From Terrimesophilobacter sp964651535 (lineage in GTDB: Bacteria; Actinomycetota; Actinomycetes; Actinomycetales; Microbacteriaceae), in contig CAZYYE010000001.1 in NCBI GenBank assembly GCA_964651535.1, forward strand, positions 558,001 through 622,000: 64,000 bases of DNA, given 5' to 3'. Of this stretch, positions 16,042-24,679 are shown one piece after another. The position numbers were made by a program, and so were the translations under genes. Each line of letters begins with the position of its first letter. Position 1 is the stretch's first letter. A model generated the notes under the pieces. It was given only the letters and a program-made list of their open reading frames with translations. It was not told the DNA's origin and searched no databases.

Positions 16042-16166
16042 ACGCTCACAATAGGACCTCGGAGATCCCACTAGGGAAAGCCATCGCGAGTGATACGCAA
16101 TCGGACGAGTGCGTGTGCATGGGCAGGCGGTTTCATCCGATCACGCTTGTCGCGTGATTTCAGCGT

Positions 16167-19100
16167 CTAGAGGTCGGAGAGCAACTTCGAGATGCGCTTG
16201 AGGCTTACCTGTTCGACGGTGGGCAGGTGCTGCGCGAACAGGGACAAGCGAAGTTCTTCGAGGAGCCAGCGAACGTGCGTGAGTGCGGAACGGGCATCCG
16301 GATGCTGCGGCAGTTCGCCGCCCGCTGCGCGGTACCTTTCCGTTGCCGTCTGCACCTCGGTCAGCCAGGCACGGTCGCGGTTGGGGTTCTCGGCGAGTTT
16401 CGCCACTCGATGGGTGATTCCGGCGAGGTAGACCGGCAGGCGTCGCAACTGAGCGAGGCCGGTTCGGCCGACAAAACCAGGGAAGACGAGGGCGCCGAGC
16501 TGTTCGCGGGCGTCCGCGAGCGGTGCGATGAGCGCGATGTTCGACGCCGTGGAGATTGCTTTCTCGGCATCCCGGGCCGAGGTGAGCACCGTGCTCACGA
16601 GACCGATCGCCGCGAACAGCGAGTCGACGATCGTCGCGGACAGCTTGTCACGCACGACCGCAAACTCCGAGGGCGAGCGGATGTCGCGCTCGCCCAGCAC
16701 CTCGGCCGCGCACGCGAGCAGACAGTCTGCGTACAGGGCGTTCATCGACGGGTACGGGTTGCGGGCGAGAGCCAGCTTCTCCGCGGTCGTCACGTGTTCC
16801 TGCACATAGCCCGTGGGCGCAGGGACGGCGAGCTGCAGCATCCGCAGCACACCTTTTCGATGCTCCCTCGCCTGGTCGCCGGGAGTGGCCATGAGCCGGA
16901 TCGCGACGCTCGCGCCTTCGTCGACGAGGGCGGGGTAGGCGCGAATCGTGTTGCCCGATTGCGTCGTGTCGAGAACGCGGGGGAGTTCGCCGAAGTCCCA
17001 GCTGGTGATTCCGCCGCGCTCGACTGCATTCGGCGTGTGCACGTGTGCCTTCGCAACGGACTCCCGAGTGCGCGAGCTGAGTTTGTGTTTCAGGCCGTCC
17101 AGATCTTTGGACGCCGCGACTCGCTTTCCGTTCTCGCCGATGACGGCGAACGTCATCTGGAGGTGCGCGGGGAGCCGATCGAGGTCAAAATCGTCGACGG
17201 AGACCGGCGTATAGGTCTGGCGCTGGATCTGCGCGGCAAGGTATTCGCGCAGACTCACCCCATCCGAGCCTTCCTCCGGGGCGTCGAGGAGGAGCCGGTT
17301 CGCCCAGTCGGCCGCGGGCACGACGTTGCGCCGGATCGCCTTCGGCAGCGACTTGATGAGGGCGGCGACGAGTTCTGCGCGGAAGCCGGGGACCTGCCAG
17401 TCGAATCCGGTCGGCTCGAGCCTCGGCAGAAGCGCGATGGGAACCTGCACCGTCACGCCGTCGTCGCCGGCGCCGGGCTCGAATCGGTAGCTGAGGGTGA
17501 GGCGCTGGTCGCCCTGGTGCCAGAATTCGGGATAGCCCCCTTCAAGACGCTGCTCGGCCTCCTCGGGGAGCGGATCGTCGGCGGCAAGTTCTTTGCGCGT
17601 CATCGTGAGCAGGTCCGGCGTCTCTGCGCGCGCCGCCTTCCACCAGGACTCGAACGCTCGAACGTCGGTGACCTCGGCGGGCAGAATGCGAGCGTAAAAC
17701 CCGAACACGGCTTCGTCGTCGAACAGGATGTCGCGGCGGCGCGTGCGTTCCTCGACCTCGGCGAGGTCGTGCCGCAACGCGTCATTCGTGCGGAGGAAGT
17801 CGAATGCGCTGTTCTTGCGATTGCCGCCTACCCGCCAGGAATCCGGTGCGCCGTCGTCCTCGACGAGTGCGTGGCGGATGAACAGTTCCCTCGCCAGCTC
17901 GGGATCGATGCGCGAAAGTTGCACGCGCCGCCGCGCCACGATCGGCACGCCGTACAGGGTGACGCGCTCGTACACGACCGCCGAACCCTGCCGCTTCTCC
18001 CAGTGCGGTTCGCTGTGGCTTTTCTTCGCGAGGTCGCCAGCGATGGGTTCGGCCCAGGACAGGTCGATGGCGGCATTCATGCGCGCGAACCGGCGGCTCG
18101 TCTCGACGAGTTCCGCGCTCATGAGCTCGGGGGGCTGCTTCTTCGCGAGAGCGGACCCGGGGAAGATCGTGAACCGCACTTGTCTCGCACCCAGGTAGTC
18201 GCCGCGCTGCTGCTTCTTCTTGTCACCCTTTTGCTCGTCGCGGATGCCGATCTGGCTGAGCAGGCCGGCGAGCAGCGAGCGGTGGACGGCCGCCGCATCC
18301 GCACCCGTCGCGCCACCCCGGGATTCGTTGACCGTGAGCCCGAGTTGCTTGGCCATGCGCTTCAACTGGCGATACACGTCGCCCCACTCGCGGATGCGGA
18401 GGTAGTTCAGGTATTCGGCGCGGCAGAGCCGCCGGAACGCGCTGCTGGAGAGTTCCTTCTCCTTTCGCCTCGTGTAGTTCCAGAGGTTGAGGAGCGTGAT
18501 GAAGTCACTCGTCTTGTCGGTGAAGCGGGCGTGCGCCTGATCGGCTTGCGGGCGCTTCTCGAGCGGCCGTTCGCGCGGGTCCTGGATGCTCAGGCCGGCG
18601 ACGATCGCCATGACTTCGCGCGTGACCCCGTGCCTGCCGGATTCGATGACCATGCGGCCGAGCCGCGGGTCGATCGGCATGCCCGCGAGCTGCCGGCCGA
18701 TCTTCGTGATCTCGGGTTGGCTTCCCTTCGAGACGATCGCTTCGCGATCCCTCAGGGAGCGGGATGTATCCGTTCCCTGAGGAGGCCGCAGGCCGTCTCG
18801 AAGGGGGCCACTTCGGATCGCACCCAACTCCGTGAGCAGATCCAGCCCATCCTTGACCCCGCGCGCGTCCGGCGGCTGCAGGAACGGGAACTCCGCGATG
18901 TCGCCGAGGCCGAGCGAGATCATCTGCAGAATGACGGCCGCGAGGTTGGTGCGCAGGATCTCCGGCTGGGTGAATTCCGGTCGACTCTCGAAGTCGTCCT
19001 CCGAATAGAGCCGGATGGCGATGCCGTCGCTCGTTCGGCCGCTTCGCCCTGATCGCTGATTGGCGGAGGCTTGCGAGATCGGTTCGATCGGCAGCCGCTG

Positions 19101-20198
19101 GATTTTGGAGCGAACGCTGTAGCGGCTGATGCGCGCCGTCCCCGCGTCGATCACGTAGCGAATTCCGGGCACGGTGAGGCTCGTTTCCGCGACGTTCGTG
19201 GCGAGCACGATGCGTCGCCTCGTTCCGGCCCCCGCCGTGCCGAACACTTTGTGCTGGTCGGCCGAGCTCAGCCGTCCGTAGAGCGGCAGAACCTCGGTGC
19301 CCTCGCTGATTGAGCCCGTCGAAATCCGCGAGCGGATTGCGTCTTCGGCATCGCGAATCTCGTTCTCGCCGGAGAGGAACACGAGCACGTCGCCGGAGGA
19401 CTCGCGCGCAAGTTCGTCGAGGGCGGCGTTGATCCCGTCGAACAGGTCGAGCCCGTCGTTGGAGCCTCCTTCGCTCCCTGAGGAGCGCGGAGCGCGTCTC
19501 GAAGGGGGCTTTACCGGTTGGGTCCCCTTCGAGACGATCGCTTCGCGATCCCTCAGGGAGCGATCATCAAGGTCATCTTCGTCGTCGGGAGGATCCGGGC
19601 GCAGCGGCCGGTACCGGATTTCAACCGGGTAGGTGCGGCCGGACACCTCGATGATGGGTGCAGGCTCGCCCGCGGCATCGGCGAAGTGCCGGGCGAAGCT
19701 CTCGGGGTCGATCGTGGCGGAAGTGATGATGACCTTGAGGTCCGGCCGCGACGGCAGCAGCTGTTTGAGGTAGCCGAGCAGGAAGTCGACGGTGAGGCTG
19801 CGCTCGTGGGCCTCGTCGATGATGATGGTGTCGTACTTCTTGAGCGTGCGGTCGTGGTGGATTTCGTTCAGCAGGATGCCGTCGGTCATGAGTTTGATGC
19901 GCGTGTCCTTGCCGACTTTGTCGGTGAATCGCACCTGGTAGCCGACGAGTCCGCCGAGTTGTGTGCCGAGTTCTTCCGCGATCCGCTCGGCGATCGTGCG
20001 GGCGGCGATGCGGCGCGGCTGCGTGTGCCCTATCGATTCACGCCCGAGTTCGAGGCAGATTTTCGGGATCTGCGTGGTCTTGCCCGATCCCGTAGCGCCC
20101 GCGACAACCACGACCTGATGGTCCCGGATGGCCGCCGCGATGTCATCCCGGCGCTGGCTGACCGGCAGTTCGGGAGGGTAGGAGATGGCGGGAATCAT
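16167..20198 (-). CDS. hrpA: ATP-dependent DEAH-box RNA helicase HrpA
   Basis: 1343 residues. RecA domain 1 has Walker A GATGSGKT (34-41), DEAH (128-131) and SATIDPESF; RecA domain 2 has LVFLSGENEIRDAE, TNVAETSLTVPGIRYVIDAG and QRSGRSGRT. Then come winged-helix, ratchet and the long C-terminal domain typical of bacterial HrpA (about 1300 residues). It unwinds RNA, with known effects on mRNA processing and stalled ribosomes. Two segments are not family sequence: residues about 213-243 and 464-493 are encoded by paired copies of the dispersed palindromic element, both placed in loops between conserved blocks and in frame, so the helicase is probably functional. Confidence 0.93.
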   Translation of the reverse strand: MIPAISYPPELPVSQRRDDIAAAIRDHQVVVVAGATGSGKTTQIPKICLELGRESIGHTQPRRIAARTIAERIAEELGTQLGGLVGYQVRFTDKVGKDTRIKLMTDGILLNEIHHDRTLKKYDTIIIDEAHERSLTVDFLLGYLKQLLPSRPDLKVIITSATIDPESFARHFADAAGEPAPIIEVSGRTYPVEIRYRPLRPDPPDDEDDLDDRSLRDREAIVSKGTQPVKPPSRRAPRSSGSEGGSNDGLDLFDGINAALDELARESSGDVLVFLSGENEIRDAEDAIRSRISTGSISEGTEVLPLYGRLSSADQHKVFGTAGAGTRRRIVLATNVAETSLTVPGIRYVIDAGTARISRYSVRSKIQRLPIEPISQASANQRSGRSGRTSDGIAIRLYSEDDFESRPEFTQPEILRTNLAAVILQMISLGLGDIAEFPFLQPPDARGVKDGLDLLTELGAIRSGPLRDGLRPPQGTDTSRSLRDREAIVSKGSQPEITKIGRQLAGMPIDPRLGRMVIESGRHGVTREVMAIVAGLSIQDPRERPLEKRPQADQAHARFTDKTSDFITLLNLWNYTRRKEKELSSSAFRRLCRAEYLNYLRIREWGDVYRQLKRMAKQLGLTVNESRGGATGADAAAVHRSLLAGLLSQIGIRDEQKGDKKKQQRGDYLGARQVRFTIFPGSALAKKQPPELMSAELVETSRRFARMNAAIDLSWAEPIAGDLAKKSHSEPHWEKRQGSAVVYERVTLYGVPIVARRRVQLSRIDPELARELFIRHALVEDDGAPDSWRVGGNRKNSAFDFLRTNDALRHDLAEVEERTRRRDILFDDEAVFGFYARILPAEVTDVRAFESWWKAARAETPDLLTMTRKELAADDPLPEEAEQRLEGGYPEFWHQGDQRLTLSYRFEPGAGDDGVTVQVPIALLPRLEPTGFDWQVPGFRAELVAALIKSLPKAIRRNVVPAADWANRLLLDAPEEGSDGVSLREYLAAQIQRQTYTPVSVDDFDLDRLPAHLQMTFAVIGENGKRVAASKDLDGLKHKLSSRTRESVAKAHVHTPNAVERGGITSWDFGELPRVLDTTQSGNTIRAYPALVDEGASVAIRLMATPGDQAREHRKGVLRMLQLAVPAPTGYVQEHVTTAEKLALARNPYPSMNALYADCLLACAAEVLGERDIRSPSEFAVVRDKLSATIVDSLFAAIGLVSTVLTSARDAEKAISTASNIALIAPLADAREQLGALVFPGFVGRTGLAQLRRLPVYLAGITHRVAKLAENPNRDRAWLTEVQTATERYRAAGGELPQHPDARSALTHVRWLLEELRLSLFAQHLPTVEQVSLKRISKLLSDL
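18722..18807 (-). repeat. Two inverted palindromic elements in frame within hrpA (second site)
   Basis: Copy one (18722-18760, CTTCGAGACGATCG-CTTCG-CGATCCCTCAGGGAGC) and copy two (18771-18807, left arm CGTTCCCTGAGGAG, inner GGCC-GCA-GGCC, right arm GTCTCGAAGGGGG) face each other. On the coding strand they give PLRDGLRPPQGT and SLRDREAIVSKG, inserted after ELGAIRSG and before the conserved GRQLAGMPIDPRLGRM. Confidence 0.9.
19472..19562 (-). repeat. Two inverted palindromic elements in frame within hrpA (first site)
   Basis: Copy one at 19472-19508 has inner stem GCGC-GGA-GCGC; copy two at 19523-19562 has GATCG-CTTCG-CGATC. They face each other as at 18722-18807. Coding-strand peptides include SLRDREAIVSKG, the same as at the second site, and APRSSGSEGGSND. 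They sit between EIRYRPL and GINAALDELA, a loop between the two RecA domains. Confidence 0.9.
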
Positions 20199-20239
20199 GA
20201 GCCCTCCAGCTTACGGCGCGAGAGGACCCTGAGACCGTC

Positions 20240-20914
20240 TTATGCCGCGGGCGCGAAGTGGAACGTGCGGGCGAATCGGTCCAGAAGCGCGTGATCGCCA
20301 GACACGATGTGCACGGCATCGCGGTCGAGGGCATCGTCCGGGCTGAGTTCTCCGGACATGAGCTTGTGGAGCTCGGGCCCGGATTTGAAGACAAGCCGGG
20401 GCCGCTGGCGACGGCTCATGTCCGTGCGGTCTCCGTCGAGCCGAACGACGCGCAGATCTGCGCTGTCGACGTTGAGCCGCAAAGCGAAGTCACCGAGGTG
20501 CGCGTCGTAAATGGTTGGCGGCAGTGGCATTGCAGCTGCCGGCTGGAACGCGGTACGGAACGCCATCGTCATCGAATCCGGGGTGATGACGTCGCCAGCA
20601 GCAGGTTCGCCCATTTCCTGGAAACCCCAGCGACCGAGCGCGAGAACGACATCCTCCAGGCCCCGCCCGAAATCGGTGAGGCTGTATGCGAGGCCGTGCG
20701 CAAGCGGCACCCTGCGGACGATCCCCGCGGACTGGAGTTCCTTGAGCCGCGAGCTGAGGATGTTCGTGGGAATCCGAGGCAGGCCGGTTTTCAGGTCGCT
20801 GTAGCGGCGCGGGCCGACGAGGAGATCGCGGACGATGAGCAGGGCCCACCGTTCCCCGACGAGATCAACGGCGGTCGCGACGCTGCAGTACTGACCGTAG
20901 TTGCGTGCCGCCAC
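20240..20914 (-). CDS. HxlR-family transcriptional regulator with C-terminal extension
   Basis: 224 residues from GTG 20914. Residues 1-100 are a HxlR winged helix: CSVATAVDLVGERWALLIVRDLLVGPRRYSDL, then IPTNILSSRLKELQSAGIVRR. Residues about 125-224 (FALRLNVDSADLRVVR, LVFKSGPELHKLMSGELSPDDAL) resemble an SCP2/sterol-carrier-like module, a known fusion in actinobacterial regulators, perhaps a ligand sensor. The start lies 4 bp after the stop of the VOC gene (TGA then GTG), so the two form an operon. Tandem CTTG-N7-CAAG palindromes upstream of the operon are the likely autoregulatory operator. Confidence 0.88.
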   Translation of the reverse strand: MAARNYGQYCSVATAVDLVGERWALLIVRDLLVGPRRYSDLKTGLPRIPTNILSSRLKELQSAGIVRRVPLAHGLAYSLTDFGRGLEDVVLALGRWGFQEMGEPAAGDVITPDSMTMAFRTAFQPAAAMPLPPTIYDAHLGDFALRLNVDSADLRVVRLDGDRTDMSRRQRPRLVFKSGPELHKLMSGELSPDDALDRDAVHIVSGDHALLDRFARTFHFAPAA

Positions 20915-20918
20915 GGCC

Positions 20919-21362
20919 TCAGGTTCCCTGGCTCTGTTGTCCCGCGGACGCGCCCTGCCCACTGTCGGAGGCGGTCGGGTCCGACCAGATGATCCCGAAG
21001 TGGTTGCCATCCGGATCTTCGAAGTCGCGGGAATACATGAAACCGTAGTCCTGCGCTTCGCGATCCTCGCGTCCTCCTGCGGCAATGGCCCTCTCGATGA
21101 TCGCATCGACCTCCTCGCGGGAGTCCGCGCTCAGGCCGGTTTGCGTCTGAAGCATCGTGCTGGGGTCGACGATGGGCTTGTCGGTGAACGTTGCGAGGAA
21201 TTCGCGGGCCACGATCATGAGGTAGATGTGTTCCGAAACGACGAAACATGCGCCGTTGTCGTCGGAGAGCTGCGGGTTGAGGGGCCAGCCCACTCCCGTG
21301 TAGAACGCCTTCGCGCGCTCGAGGTCGCTCGTGGGCAGGCTGACGAAAATTTGTGTGGCCAT
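20919..21362 (-). CDS. VOC-family protein (glyoxalase/extradiol-like), co-transcribed with HxlR regulator
   Basis: 147 residues from ATG 21362, where AGGAG lies 7 bases upstream; a longer frame to 21425 would read into the operator. The opening MATQIFVSLPTSDLERAKAFYTGVGW and the closing FEDPDGNHFGIIWSDP are characteristic. The protein is close to the predicted lactoylglutathione-lyase-like/PhnB-like group; the metal residues are not certain. It is the first gene of a two-gene operon with the HxlR regulator, an arrangement seen in thiol or electrophile stress responses, so detoxification is a reasonable guess. Confidence 0.85.
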   Translation of the reverse strand: MATQIFVSLPTSDLERAKAFYTGVGWPLNPQLSDDNGACFVVSEHIYLMIVAREFLATFTDKPIVDPSTMLQTQTGLSADSREEVDAIIERAIAAGGREDREAQDYGFMYSRDFEDPDGNHFGIIWSDPTASDSGQGASAGQQSQGT

Positions 21363-21411
21363 GGTGCACTCCTGGTTGCAGGATCGGTAGGTGGATGGTG
21401 CTGCGAAGATA

Positions 21412-21445
21412 CTTGCAAATAACAAGCAAACTTGTCAATAGCAAG
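21412..21445 (-). promoter_or_regulatory. Tandem CTTG-N7-CAAG operators upstream of VOC-hxlR operon
   Basis: Two identical-form palindromes lie 19 bp apart: CTTG-CAAATAA-CAAG (21412-21426) and CTTG-TCAATAG-CAAG (21431-21445). They are 50-83 bp upstream of the VOC start and in an AT-rich patch. HxlR proteins bind as dimers to short inverted repeats near their own promoters, so these are proposed as the autoregulatory site. Confidence 0.7.
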
Positions 21446-21459
21446 CAGATTGGGCGAAC

Positions 21460-21534
21460 GAATGTATACATTCTGTGGACTTGAACGCGCATTACCCGTA
21501 GAATCGGTGGTTGGTACCCGGGTTCTGTATACAG
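21460..21534 (+). promoter_or_regulatory. GntR operators and promoter of the prp operon
   Basis: Two palindromes with the GTATAC core typical of FadR/FCD-type GntR sites: GAATGTATACATTC (21460-21473, perfect) and CTGTATACAG (21525-21534, perfect). TAGAAT at 21499-21504 can be the -10 between them. The second site ends 12 bp before the GntR start codon. This points to autoregulated control of gntR-prpDBC. Confidence 0.75.
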
Positions 21535-21546
21535 TAAGGAGCATCG

Positions 21547-22224
21547 ATGCGCGCAAGTGACACGGCATACGCTGCTCTCCGCGACGATATCCTGCATGGT
21601 GAGTTTCCGCCGGGCGCCGCTTTTGCCGAGGTCGAGCAGGCTCAGCGCCTGAACCTGTCGCGCACTCCCATCCGCGAAGCATTCGCCCGACTCGCAGCGG
21701 AGGGTTTGCTCGTCGCACTCTCCGGCCGCGGCTACGTCGTGAGCGAGCTGTCCAGGCAGACCATCGTCGAGCTGTTCGAGCTTCGACAGGTGCTTGAGGT
21801 TCAGATCGCTTCGCTCGTAGCATCCCGGCGCGATCCCGCGTCCTTTCTTGCCCTGCGCACCGAGTTCGCCGACGCGATCGAGACCCTGCAGCACGAAGGC
21901 GGCCACGATGACTACTACGGCCTCGTCGCCCGCCTCGACGCCGCGATGGATGATGCGGTGCAGAGCCGATTCCTGCTCGCCGCGATTCGGCAGCTTCGCC
22001 CTCACCTGGCGCGCGCCCGTCGCCTCGCGAAAGACAACCCGGAGCGATTGCTCGCCTCCGCACGCGAACACCTCATGATCATCGATGGCATCGTCGATGG
22101 CGACCCCGAGCTCGCAGCGCACGCGACGAGCATCCATTTGAAACGCAGCCTCAAGCACATTCTTGCCGCGGTCGATCAGACCGCGCCCACCACTACCACC
22201 GATCCCCTGACCCTCGCACGATAG
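21547..22224 (+). CDS. GntR/FCD-family regulator of the methylcitrate operon
   Basis: 225 residues. The N-terminal winged helix (YAALRDDILHGEFPPGAAF, LNLSRTPIREAFARLAAEGLL) is followed by an FCD-like helical sensor (VELFELRQVLEVQIASLVA, histidine-rich AREHLMIIDGIVDGDPELAAHA) whose His/Asp residues usually hold a metal and an organic acid. The gene is first in the prp operon, 13 bp before prpD, with two GTATAC palindromes upstream. It probably represses prpDBC and is released by a propionate-derived acid such as methylcitrate; this is inference from position. Confidence 0.88.
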   Translation: MRASDTAYAALRDDILHGEFPPGAAFAEVEQAQRLNLSRTPIREAFARLAAEGLLVALSGRGYVVSELSRQTIVELFELRQVLEVQIASLVASRRDPASFLALRTEFADAIETLQHEGGHDDYYGLVARLDAAMDDAVQSRFLLAAIRQLRPHLARARRLAKDNPERLLASAREHLMIIDGIVDGDPELAAHATSIHLKRSLKHILAAVDQTAPTTTTDPLTLAR

Positions 22225-22237
22225 GAATAAGCCGAAC

Positions 22238-23770
22238 ATGATCAAGCACGATGTACGCGTACACAAGAGCGAAGAAAACCTCGCCCACGAAGACCAGCTC
22301 GCCTGGAAGATCGCCGAAGTCGCCACGGACCCCGTCGAAGTCACCGACGAAGCCACCGACATGATCATCAACCGCATCATCGACAATGCAGCCGTCGCCA
22401 CCGCGTCGCTTCTGCGCGCACCCGTGGTCGCCGCGCGCAGCCAGGCGAACGCGCACCCGGTTTCCGTCGGCGGCTCCGGCGCGACGGTATTCGGAAAGAC
22501 CCTCGACCGCCGGTTCAGCCCCGAGTGGGCAGCCTGGGCGAACGGGGTCGCCGTTCGCGAACTCGACTACCACGACACGTTTCTCGCAGCCGACTACTCG
22601 CACCCCGCGGACAACATCCCGGCGATCCTCGCCGTCGCGCAGCACGCTGGGCGCGATGGGCGCGACCTCGTGCGCGGCCTCGCGACCGGGTACGAGATCC
22701 AGATCGACCTCGTGAAAGCGATTTGCCTCCACAAGCACAAGATTGACCACGTCGCCCACCTCGGCCCGTCGGCAGCGGCCGGAATCGGCACGCTCCTCGG
22801 CCTCGACAACGAAACCATCTTCCAGGCCATCGGCCAGGCGCTGCACACCACGACAGCGACCCGCCAGTCCCGCAAGGGCGAGATCTCGAGCTGGAAGGCC
22901 CACGCCCCCGCGTTCGCCGGCAAGATGGCGATCGAAGCCGTCGACCGCGCCATGCGCGGCGAGACGAGCCCGACCCCGATCTACGAAGGCGAAGATGGCG
23001 TGATCGCCTGGATGCTGGATGGACCGGATGCCAAATACAGCGTGCCGCTGCCCGCTCAGGGCGAAGCGAAGCTCGCGATCCTCGAGAGCTACACGAAGGA
23101 ACACTCGGCCGAGTACCAGGCGCAGGCGCTCATCGACCTCGCCCGCAAACTTCACAACGAGCACCCTGAGCTCGTCGGCCCGGAGGGCGTCGGGAAGATC
23201 GAGCGCATCGTGATCCACACGAGCCACCACACGCACTACGTGATCGGCTCCGGCGCGAACGACCCGCAGAAGTACGACCCTTCCGCGAGCCGCGAAACCC
23301 TCGACCACTCGATTCCTTACATCTTCACCGTCGCTCTTCAGGACGGCGCGTGGCACCACGAGCGCTCCTACGCACCCGAGCGGGCGAACCGCCCCGACAC
23401 GGTGGCGCTGTGGAACAAGGTCACGACCGAGGAAGATGCCGAGTGGACGCGTCGATACCACACGATCGACCCGGACGAGAAGGCATTCGGCGGCCGCGTG
23501 GAGATCACCCTCACGGATGGCTCCACGATCGTCGACGAGATCGCGGTCGCGGATGCGCACCCGCTGGGCGCCCGGCCGTTCGCCCGCGAACAGTACGTCG
23601 CGAAGTTCCGCACCCTCGCCGAGCACGTACTCGAGGCGGAAGAAGTCGAACGGTTCCTCACCCTCGTGCAGCGATTGCCGGAACTGGGCGCAGACGAACT
23701 GGGCGGCCTCACGGTCGTCGCGAAGACCGGACTGCTCTCGAGCGTCCAAAACCCGGAAGGACTCTTCTGA
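22238..23770 (+). CDS. prpD: 2-methylcitrate dehydratase (MmgE/PrpD family)
   Basis: 510 residues, the usual length. Family landmarks include NRIIDNAAVATASLL, REL DYHDTF (split here for clarity), HPADNIPAILAVA, ATGYEIQIDLVKAI and KGEISSWKAHAPAFAGKMA. PrpD dehydrates 2-methylcitrate to 2-methyl-cis-aconitate, the second step of propionyl-CoA removal, in the cytosol and without an iron-sulfur cluster. Its TGA stop shares one base with the ATG of prpB, so the two are translationally coupled. Confidence 0.95.
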   Translation: MIKHDVRVHKSEENLAHEDQLAWKIAEVATDPVEVTDEATDMIINRIIDNAAVATASLLRAPVVAARSQANAHPVSVGGSGATVFGKTLDRRFSPEWAAWANGVAVRELDYHDTFLAADYSHPADNIPAILAVAQHAGRDGRDLVRGLATGYEIQIDLVKAICLHKHKIDHVAHLGPSAAAGIGTLLGLDNETIFQAIGQALHTTTATRQSRKGEISSWKAHAPAFAGKMAIEAVDRAMRGETSPTPIYEGEDGVIAWMLDGPDAKYSVPLPAQGEAKLAILESYTKEHSAEYQAQALIDLARKLHNEHPELVGPEGVGKIERIVIHTSHHTHYVIGSGANDPQKYDPSASRETLDHSIPYIFTVALQDGAWHHERSYAPERANRPDTVALWNKVTTEEDAEWTRRYHTIDPDEKAFGGRVEITLTDGSTIVDEIAVADAHPLGARPFAREQYVAKFRTLAEHVLEAEEVERFLTLVQRLPELGADELGGLTVVAKTGLLSSVQNPEGLF

Positions 23771-24678
23771 TGTTGTACTCCACCGTGACCGCCGCCACGA
23801 AGCGGCAGCTCCTGCGCGAGCGGCTCGCGAGCGGAGATCTGCTGCGCTTCCCCGGCGCCTTCAACCCGCTGAGTGCGAAACTCATCCAGGACAAGGGATT
23901 CGATGGCGTGTACATCTCGGGCGCCGTGATTTCCGCGGACCTCGGGCTCCCGGATATCGGGCTCACGACGCTCACCGAGGTCGCGATGCGCGCGGGCCAG
24001 ATCGTGCGCATGACCGATCTCCCGGCGATCGTCGACGCCGACACCGGGTTCGGTGAACCGATGAACGTCGCGCGCACCGTGCAGACGCTCGAGGACGCCG
24101 GAGTCGCCGGCCTCCACATCGAAGACCAGGTGAACCCCAAGCGCTGCGGCCACCTCGACGGCAAGGCCGTCGTGGACTCGGAAACGGCCGTGCAGCGCAT
24201 CCGTGCGGCAGCGATCGCGAGGCGCGACCCGAACCTGCTCATCATGGCGCGCACCGACATCCGCGCCGTGGAAGGTCTGGATGCCGCGATCGAGCGGGCG
24301 AAGGAACTCGTGGATGCAGGTGCGGACGCGATCTTCCCCGAAGCGATGAGGGACCTCTCCGAGTTCGAGGCGATCCGCGCGGCGGTGAACGTGCCGGTTC
24401 TCGCGAACATGACCGAGTTCGGCAAGAGCGAGCTGTTCACGACCGACGAGCTCGCCGGCGTCGGCATCAACATCGTGATTTACCCCGTGAGCCTGCTTCG
24501 CCTCGCCATGGGTGCGGCGGAGCGTGGACTCGACACCCTGCTCTCCGACGGTACGCTGAAATCAGCAGTTGGTGACATGCAGACGCGAGCGCGCCTGTAC
24601 GAACTTCTGGATTACGAGGCGTACAACACCTTCGACTCCGGCGTCTTCAATTTCACCCTCGAGACCAACAAGGACTGA
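23770..24678 (+). CDS. prpB: 2-methylisocitrate lyase
   Basis: 302 residues, starting at ATG 23770 overlapping the prpD stop (TGATG). The isocitrate-lyase superfamily signature KRCGHLDGK holds the active-site cysteine; DADTGFGEP, HIEDQVNPK and ARTDIRAVEG carry Mg and substrate residues. It cleaves 2-methylisocitrate to pyruvate and succinate. It sits between prpD and prpC in the usual operon. Confidence 0.95.
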   Translation: MLYSTVTAATKRQLLRERLASGDLLRFPGAFNPLSAKLIQDKGFDGVYISGAVISADLGLPDIGLTTLTEVAMRAGQIVRMTDLPAIVDADTGFGEPMNVARTVQTLEDAGVAGLHIEDQVNPKRCGHLDGKAVVDSETAVQRIRAAAIARRDPNLLIMARTDIRAVEGLDAAIERAKELVDAGADAIFPEAMRDLSEFEAIRAAVNVPVLANMTEFGKSELFTTDELAGVGINIVIYPVSLLRLAMGAAERGLDTLLSDGTLKSAVGDMQTRARLYELLDYEAYNTFDSGVFNFTLETNKD

Positions 24679-24679
24679 C

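Noticed and set aside
16227..19052. 941-codon open frame on the plus strand opposite hrpA
   Set aside because: Antisense shadow of hrpA with low-complexity composition and no recognisable domain.
22238..24678. Frames such as 23350-24678 suggesting a larger prpB
   Set aside because: The upstream part is an off-frame reading of prpD; the coupled ATG at 23770 gives the family's normal N terminus.
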